Below, piece after piece: positions 16,538 through 23,163 of a DNA stretch of 23,163 nt (its first letter is position 1; every line of letters begins with the position of its first letter). Source of the DNA: Paramacrobiotus richtersi (lineage: Eukaryota > Tardigrada > Eutardigrada > Parachela > Macrobiotidae); contig JAQGAU010000855.1 in assembly GCA_034698045.1 (NCBI GenBank), positions 1 through 23,163 of the forward strand, read 5' to 3'. The position numbers and the translations under genes are program-made. Under the pieces are notes generated by a model that made no database searches, had not been told where the DNA came from, and saw nothing but the letters and a program-made list of their open reading frames with translations.

Positions 16538-18292
16538 ATGCCATTGTTTCGCTTCCTCTACGCGGACCACGGGTACCGCCGCAGGGTCCACAGTTGGAAT
16601 GCAGTGGACGTGGTGGGTGAAGACGGACTTTTCCAGCACGGGACAGTCATCGACGCCGGTGATTACGGGCTCGTGGTGGACTTTAGCTGTACGGGCCAGC
16701 GGCGCCAGCTAGTGGAGTACGGCAAGGCGTTCCGTTACATGTGTAACGTGATCAAGGAGTTGCAAGCGGGGAGCGCCGTGGAGGTGCTGCTGCGTCCCGG
16801 CCAGCAGCACCCCTGGGTATGGTTGCCGGCCACGGTGCTCATTGTCCAGATGGGTCGCTTTGCCTTCGTAGAGGTCAGCTTGGGCGGTGTCATGCGGCGT
16901 GAAGTCGTTAGCTTTGATCAAACCCGTCTGCCGCCCTCGTCCGCCGATCTGGAGTCGCATGTTGTTCGAAAGGGTGACTTCATGGTGCGATCAATGAACC
17001 CGCTGTGGTTTGCTCTCGTTCAGTTCTTGCCCCCCACTTCACCGCTGTGGAGGGCCTACTGCAACGTCCTGGGTAATTTTTATCTGTCGCCAATACGTGT
17101 CAGCAGCGAACAGCTGGACCTTTTGAACCCCTCTCACGATCGTGCCACACTGGTAAGTTATTCCTGGTTGCATCGTACGGAGATTAGTCCGCCTATAGTG
17201 CATCAGTCACCAGTCATTAGCACGCCTGTTGGCGTCGTGGATCGCGTGTATTCGTATTACAGGCGGTTTTATTCTCTTTTTTTCTACAGATGAACCGCAT
17301 TCGGGATGCACGCATAATGATGACATGCACGCACCGCGGGGCGGTGCTGATAGCCAATTACAAAGAGCTGGAGTGCCGTGTGCCGCCGCTGAACGATGGT
17401 GCGGTCAAGCCAAACAAAGGATCGGAGTGGATCCTACAGCAGATGCCCCGGCACCTCGTGGAGGAAGTGTTCCGCCATCTCGACACCATGGACCGCGTCC
17501 AGTACCGACGCGTGTGCGGCGCCTGGGACGAGCTGCTGTCCGGGGTAATGTCCAGGGACATCCGGCTGCGGGAGTACCACTGCCCCTTGCCCGGGCGGAT
17601 TGCTGAATGCAGCTGCTTTGACGGGTTTTATGATCCTGGTGTGGCCACTTTCATCAAGTGCGTCACAGCCGACACCCGCCGTATCATCCTCACCAACTCT
17701 GGATCATCGAGTCTCAGACGCGTCCTGTACAATTTGACAACGTGTGGCCGCTTGGGTCTGTGTGCGGTTGATCAGGTATCGGTGGTGGCATTCCAGTGCG
17801 ATGTCCGCGGTGCGGTGAACTACTTTAGGCATGTCGCGGACCAGTTGTTGGCAGCGATGGCCGGCGGGTACTGCAGTCGACTGCTGCTTAAAGACTGCAC
17901 CGCGGAGACTTATTACCTGCGGGGACTCCGTTTTTCGGGTGTTGTGGGGAGCTCTTCGGTCAAGGAGGACCTCTGGACCGTGGTAGAGAGCCAGTTGCCG
18001 GCGTTTGATGCCCGGCGGGGGCCCGGCGGGGTGGCAGAGACCGTCAAGTTCCAGTCATCGTATCGCCGTTGTGTGTTAATGAATGTAAGCAAGTCGGTAG
18101 CGTTGTTTACTTGTTGGTATACGGCAACGCTTTCTGCAGGTTCTGCGTGACTTCACCCAGCACGATCCGCGAGCGTCCAATGTCTATGCGGGACACGAAT
18201 GGACCGAAGGCGATCTGGACTCCTTGGATGTATCCAAGCTGTCCCGCATCGCGCAGTACGTGCTCAGCCTTCCTGTCCCTCCCTTCATTTGA
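16538..18292 (+). CDS. F-box protein with N-terminal barrel-like region
   Basis: Three exons: 16538-17152, 17290-18084 and 18140-18292 (TGA), all phase 0, with introns of 137 and 55 nt; 520 aa. An in-frame TAG at 16526-16528 fixes the start. An F-box lies at about residues 252-291 (QMPRHLVEEVF, then VCGAWDEL), so the protein probably recruits Skp1 in an SCF ubiquitin ligase. Residues 1-140 hold two similar beta-rich stretches, AVDVVGEDGLFQHGTVID and AVEVLLRPGQQH...WLPATVL, suggesting tandem SH3/Tudor/Agenet-like barrels; this is inference. The C-terminal half (about 300-520) has no motif I recognise and is the likely substrate-binding part. No LRR, WD40 or Kelch pattern is evident. The coding sequence is clearly richer in GC than its neighbours. 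It lies between two halves of a receptor duplication unit and its 3' UTR is receptor flank. An ATG at 16519 may start an overlapping uORF. Confidence 0.85.
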
Positions 18293-18318
18293 TCAGCTGC
18301 CCTTTTTTTCACGGCGCC

Positions 18319-18680
18319 AACAACGCGAAACCTAGATGGTGTTTTTCAATGTTTTTGGTTGAACAAAATCTATAAAACAGACTTCATTAATGTACTGCTT
18401 AGTTTTAGATGGCCAGTTCAGTTGTGTTTATGGACACAGCCTTCATTCTTGTGCGAGAACATGTCTCATATTATCTGTCTCATACATATTCAGTTTTAGT
18501 GACTTTTATTTACATGATCGTATACGACCGATGAACAGGACCCGAAACTGTAGCCCATATCCAATAAATATCGTACACCCATCATAACGTAAATTCCAAC
18601 AGACAGTTTCGGTGATTACTTACTCAGTTCTCATATTATATTCTTTTGCGAATCCAGTCAGAATTCATTAAGTAACGCTT
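18319..18680 (+). repeat. Unit 4 right remnant: displaced receptor 3' flank
   Basis: This block repeats the sequence after receptor copies 2 and 3. A 24-nt stretch at 18339-18362 is identical to 15149-15172. Further matches are GTTGTGTTTAT(A/G)GACA, TGAC(C/T)TTTATTT, CGATG...GACCC and, after skipping about 300 bp present at 10180-10475, CATAACGTAA...CAGTTTC...GTGATTA and AGTCAGAATTCAT. The left border is about 27 nt after the F-box stop. AATAAA at 18563-18568 arose in this copy by a change from AGTAAA and may serve the F-box gene. Confidence 0.75.
18563..18568 (+). promoter_or_regulatory. Probable poly(A) signal of the F-box gene
   Basis: AATAAA lies 270 nt after the F-box stop, inside receptor-derived flank. 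The matching sites in the other copies read AGTAAA, so this hexamer is specific to this copy. Confidence 0.4.
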
Positions 18681-19333
18681 CTTTGTCCCTTGACAGGTAC
18701 TTCTAATTACTCTGTATATTATGCTCACGTGGGAATCCAATAACTCATTCATGTAGATATTATTACGCTTACAATTTAGCTACATAAATACACGATGGTT
18801 AACTTTTATGTTCAGTGCTGGTACGTCCATAGCTTCAGTACGATCCCGAAATGCTGACCTTTCCCATTTCTTACGTAAGTCTGTACAAGGGCCTCACGAT
18901 AGAAGAATTGTAATTCCTGTATAGTAGGGATGTACTAGTACTAGAATCTGATGTATTTTCTTTAACCACCGTTCCACCAACGAATATGTACAAGGTGATT
19001 AACACCAGTAATAAATTAGTTGTGTGATTAAAATGATCAAGAATCAGTAACTTACTACATTAGTTTATCGGTTTCGAAAAAATCGTCGATGCCGAAATCG
19101 GCATCTCCGTTGGCTGATTTATGTATTATTATTACGTGTTTCGTTCATCATTGTTGCTAAGCGTTAGCCTTGGGAAAGGCTGCGAATACTTGGACCTAGA
19201 ATGATTCAATGTAGCTGAAAACCTAAACGAACGAAGAACGCACTGTAATTACCGAATAAGTGGAGTACAGTCGCGATTCACTCGTACATGATCCAACTGC
19301 ACAACTGCATACATGATCCAACCTTCATAATAC
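18681..19333 (+). other. Intergenic region before the DM10 gene
   Basis: No gene is seen. The sequence is AT-rich with an 8-bp inverted repeat GATGCCGA / TCGGCATC at 19088-19105 and a short TACATGATCCAAC duplication at about 19285-19321. The promoter of the following gene should lie here. I looked for an RFX X-box, common at ciliary genes, and saw no convincing site. Confidence 0.45.
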
Positions 19334-22300
19334 ATGGACCCTTTTAGTTGGAAACGTCCGGTATATTGCTTTTTATTAACCTAATTGAGTTAAGCTATGG
19401 ATTCGTTCTCGCTGTACGATATCAGGAAAAGTTTGCATTACAGGAGCCCGTACGCACTCGCAATCATTTCCAACTCATTAACGGGTACCCCGTAATTCCC
19501 GTAAAAGACAGCAATGATCGCGGACCAGATGGCTACGACACAAGTTTTCGCTACCAAAAAGATCACAACACCCAGCATTTCGCCTATCCGGACAACATTG
19601 TCCAGGACTCGTCGATTAATGGCAGTGTTTATCCATCCCATCTGGTGTATCGACGAAAAACCGGGGAAGAGTACTTGATTCCACCAAAACAAGTGGACAA
19701 AGCTACACCAAACATGCGGATTCTGCCACAGACTGCACTGTATGCGAATATGGTTTGTTATATGAGACACTGGTAAAACACCACAATTTCCGCTAATCTG
19801 ACCTGTTATTGAATGTGTTATCTGGATCTGATCGAGCAGCAGTAAGCTAAGAATCAAAATTGATTATTGTGTAGGTTTTACGGTACTACGGATACTTTCT
19901 GGAGCAGCTATCCGACTGCGATCCGAATTATCCAGACATTGGTTACCGAGTGCACCAGGTCGTGGTTTACTATCATCTGGAGGATGACACGCTTAATGTG
20001 TACGAACCTCCGTTAGAAAATTTCGGGGTCAGTCAAGGAATGATGTGCCCGCGTGGAATATACTATTGGCCACGGAATGGGCTGTTAACGGATCGAGAAC
20101 CATACCGATCAAGCGATTTCAAGCTTGGGAATGATTATGTTATTGGACCTTATAAGATACGCATCTATGATGCTGACGAGTTTACGAAGGTTCGTTGTAA
20201 CTGTTTCTTGATTGCTAGCAATTCGTTTCCTTTTGAACTTCCGTGTTTCACTTTCCCTCAGGCTTGCAGCTACATTTTTTATCAACAAAACCCGGGCCGT
20301 TTTTGTTTTATAACTCGCCGTGTTTATTAATTTTTGTCAGAAATGGAAATATTATTCTGATTTTTCAAGTCCATCTGTTCACATGCAACCCATTATTTTT
20401 TGTTTATTATACAGAGATTTTGGATGGAGCACTTTCCGATGGATACAATTGGCACACCGGAACCGCCCCAACAAGATCCAGCATGGCTTAAAGCCACTGC
20501 CAACCGAAACCAGCAGTACCGTTTGGAGCAGTACAAGCGCAACCGAAAACCTCTTTACCCTCCAAAACCGTATCACTTACAAGTGCCCGATGATAAAAAA
20601 CTGCAGTTTGTCGGAATTTTGGATGATACGAATTTCCCGTTGGCCCGATGCCGACCAGTGGTTGTTGAGGTGTGAAAGATCACTCAGCAATCACGAAATC
20701 ATTGCTAAATATACCGCGTTTGCAGTACTACTTTTCTGACGAAACTATTCGGGTTATGGAATACCGCATCGATAACGATGCACATCCATTCGGAACGACG
20801 CTGAATACGGTGATTCGTCGTTGTCGGGTTCCTAAAAGTCCCGTGGAACAGCAGGCACCTTCCGCATTAGGTGACCTTTAGGTTTCTTCACAGCTACACT
20901 TTCCAGCAACGTAAATTGACTTCAGCTATCGAAAAACGCTTCAAATTTTGATGAGTAACCTATATTGGACTGATATGAGCAAACTTATGCGGAAGGATTT
21001 CTCGAAGCTAAAACTCTACTTTTCCGTCAGCCTAATGTTTTTTCATGTTTTTGTGCATCTGTTTAGGTCCGATCGAAAAACCAACGCCCGATTTCACTTA
21101 CTACGAACCATCCGACTTTTTCATCGGTAAAACTCTACCCTTGCACGGACGACACATTCTGCTAGTAGAATGTACCGAGTGGACGCGTCGTTGGTGGAAC
21201 GAGCACTGCAAACCGGAGATGCCACCGAATATCGACTGGCGTTCTCAGTATCAAAGACGACCGCACAAAATGCCCAGAGCGGTCATTATTCCGGAACACA
21301 ACGGACTCGGCACACACGAGGATTCGCTGAAGAGTGTCTTTGAAATCCAGCCGCAAGCACGACCCGTGAATGAGCTCCCACAGTTGTGCTTTTCGGATGA
21401 TATGTTCAAATACTCGGCAAAACTGGTACGAACTGGAAACTGCAAGTATTGAACTACGTGACAATTCAGTGCTTTTTAGGTATCGCGACAACCGGATGCA
21501 GATATTCCAAATTATTCCATCATTTACTACATGGCCGATAACACAATTGCGGTATATGAGCATAAAGTTCCCGGGGACGATACGTACGGGAAGAAATTCT
21601 TACGAAGACAGCAATGTCCGATTCCCGACCAACAACCGGGACCGTTTCAGCGCACCGTTTATCCGGCGGCGATCTATGATTGGCGGCATTTTTTACCAGG
21701 AAATGTGTTGAATTTGTGGGGGACCCGGTTTCTGTTGACGGCCCCGGATCCGAACATTTTGAAAATTATTGAGAAACATGACCTTTACACACGTGAGTAT
21801 GGTAGAGTTATTTGGTAAAAACGCAACGTAACGTAACAAAATCTAGTTTAGTGCGCTTTTGATTTCTTATTCTTTTTCGACGATAATCATACTTCTTAAA
21901 GCTGATATATGACAAATTTCAGAGGAAGAACGAGATTTAATCCAAAAAGCAGTCGATGATGCACACCGGCCCCCAGTAGAAAGTACCGCGACTGCAACGC
22001 ATCTAACCGAGGACGAACTGTAAGTGCCCAAGCAAAACCATAACAGAATGTTATATGGAACAACACTGACGATCACCATTCTTCGCAGGAAAGCTGGTGC
22101 AGTAACGAGAGCAGCGAAGTGCATGCAACGTATCAAATACTGGATCCTGCATAACCCGAAGTATCTTCTGCTGTTACTCTCGGAAGGTGACGTTGGCACA
22201 GACTGTGTTATAACCAAAGAACTAGTCGAGAAGGTGTGCAAAGCGGGGAACTTGGATGTGGATCGATTCTCTGCTGAGGAGGTAAAAATCTATCTGCACA

Positions 22301-22534
22301 GCTCTACTGAGCGGATTCTTTGTTCTACTCGTGATATTACTGATATACGATGGGTTTTCTGTTTAGATGGTCAGCCAAGCAAGAAACCATTACAAGAAGG
22401 AGAAGAAGGAGAATCTTTATGTGGAAGAATTCATTAAATATGTTTTCCAAAATGCCGGTTCCGTAACTGACATTGACGAGGAGAGTAAACTTCCACCTAA
22501 AGTTTCGCTGAAATTTCGGTTGGATGCACATTAG
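19334..22534 (+). CDS. EFHC1/EFHC2 (Rib72)-like protein with three DM10 domains
   Basis: Ten exons: 19334-19360, 19426-19752, 19875-20189, 20415-20669, 20726-20870, 21067-21425, 21480-21792, 21923-22019, 22089-22281 and 22367-22534 (TAG); about 732 aa, close to EFHC2. The family consists of microtubule inner proteins of ciliary and flagellar doublets. The NGYPV motif near residue 35 is typical of its N-terminus. DM10 domains lie at about 118-225 (VLRYYGYF to DEFTK), 284-400 (KKLQFVGILDD to FFIGKTLPLHGR and RRWW) and 469-578 (IIYYMADNTIAVYEH to LNLWGTRFLL). The C-terminus (about 600-732) has an EF-hand-like helical region, but the loop near DVGTDCVI lacks canonical calcium ligands. Most introns are 54-130 nt. 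The nine-codon first exon is the least certain part; alternative in-frame acceptors exist at 19425 and 19443. Exons 2-10 are well supported. It suggests motile cilia or flagellated sperm. Confidence 0.88.
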
Positions 22535-23084
22535 CCGAGAGGCAAGATGTGAAATTGTGAACTATATTCGACCTATAAAAATTTGCGATGGCAGATTTAC
22601 TGGCGATCTTTGAAATGTAGCCGAATAAGCTTGGAATGAGCAAACATCCCTGCGCTTAATCCTTATTAAACTTTCATCAAAAACAACCCATTAATAAGAT
22701 AAATATTTGTGTTATAAATGATTTGTGCTATAAATGATTACTGTATAACATCAAAATCTCTTTACACTTTCTGCTTTTTCACTCTTCTACTAGTTTTTTC
22801 TCTTTTTTACAACATTTTGATATGCAAATAAAGTAGTGTCGTAGCATCGGTTTGACCTGGGTGACAACCGGGCGAGCGTGCAAGCAAATGATCTTCCTTA
22901 TTACGTGGGAGTACCGATTGTCTCGTTATAAACTGTTGTTCATTTCTTGACTGTGCCTTCGCCCTTCGTACGTCCGATCTCGTACTTCGACTGCTGCGGC
23001 AGGATATGGCACATAATTTACGGATCACGGGTTATTGCACCCCCTCCCCCCAATGCTTTTGCTACAGAGGGAAATCATATTAAC
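22535..23084 (+). other. 3' region after the DM10 gene
   Basis: No gene is supported. AATAAA at 22827-22832 is the likely poly(A) signal of the DM10 gene, about 290 nt after its stop. A 13-bp near-duplicate (ATAAATGATTTGTG / ATAAATGATTACTG) occurs at about 22716-22743. An open frame on the minus strand at 22807-23028 is basic, low in hydrophobic content and recalls nothing. Confidence 0.45.
22827..22832 (+). promoter_or_regulatory. Poly(A) signal AATAAA of the DM10 gene
   Basis: A canonical hexamer about 290 nt downstream of the TAG at 22532-22534, followed by a GT-rich stretch (GTAGTGTCGTAG), as is common at cleavage sites. Confidence 0.5.
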
Positions 23085-23163
23085 ATGGGGGAAATCACTG
23101 CGTTAGCACAAACCCGTCTTCGCAACGCCACGCTTTTTGTGCCTCGAAATCTGTCAAAACTGA
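23085..23163 (+). CDS. Possible first exon of a gene running off the window
   Basis: An ATG at 23085 opens a frame of 26 codons that stays open to the window end (begins MGEITALAQTR). The product is not recognised. The frame is short enough to be chance; the only support is that it starts shortly beyond the previous gene's poly(A) signal and is more GC-rich than the spacer. Confidence 0.15.
   Translation, partial: MGEITALAQTRLRNATLFVPRNLSKL

Noticed and set aside
19106-19333. RFX X-box promoter motif before the ciliary gene
   Set aside because: GTTGCTAAGC and GTTAGCCTTGG were considered, but neither forms the paired half-sites expected of an X-box.
19348-19425. Coding extension TTG-GAA-ACG... 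at the start of the DM10 gene
   Set aside because: It has no ATG and follows an in-frame TAG directly. A 65-nt intron from 19361 to 19425 after a nine-codon ATG exon explains it better.
22807-23028. Minus-strand 73-aa ORF
   Set aside because: Basic, low-complexity composition, no recognised motif, overlaps the poly(A) region of the DM10 gene.

Overview
This is nuclear DNA of a eukaryote, almost certainly an invertebrate animal. Every convincing gene is on the + strand and split by short GT-AG introns (47 to about 800 nt, many 54-85 nt). AATAAA signals follow several stop codons. The gene set is a ciliary DM10-domain protein, multi-pass membrane receptor-like proteins, an F-box protein and a MetX-type acyltransferase. 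A small ecdysozoan such as a tardigrade would fit, but this is inference; nothing in the window fixes the taxon. There are no bacterial operons, tRNAs, rRNAs or CRISPR arrays.

About 0.5-18.7 kb is a tandem, heavily decayed segmental duplication. Its basic unit is a MetX-family acyltransferase gene followed by a four-exon membrane protein gene. Unit 1 has a wrecked MetX copy (866-1345) and an intact receptor-like gene (1877-3951). Unit 2 has the only intact MetX gene (4937-6423, 3 exons, 376 aa) and a receptor-like gene (7078-9854) carrying an extra 53-bp insertion that looks like a newly gained intron. Unit 3 has a MetX remnant lacking exon 1 and with an in-frame TAG (10705-11271), plus a receptor-like gene with a 1-nt deletion in exon 1 (12196-14997). 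Unit 4 is only flanking sequence (about 15.13-15.96 kb and 18.32-18.68 kb). Between these flanks, where the fourth receptor should be, lies a GC-rich three-exon F-box gene (16538-18292, 520 aa).

The right end (19334-22534) is a ten-exon gene for an EFHC1/EFHC2/Rib72-type protein with three DM10 domains, a microtubule inner protein of ciliary and flagellar doublets. It is unrelated to the array. About 630 bp of apparently noncoding DNA follows, with a poly(A) signal and at most the start of another exon at the window edge.

The MetX and receptor genes are linked by shared duplication, not by any visible pathway. Most informative are the repeated birth and death of both members, the apparent intron gain in one copy, and the replacement of a receptor by an F-box gene exactly between receptor flanks. 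Exon borders were set by hand from reading frame, splice consensus and comparison between copies; no alignment or database search was run.
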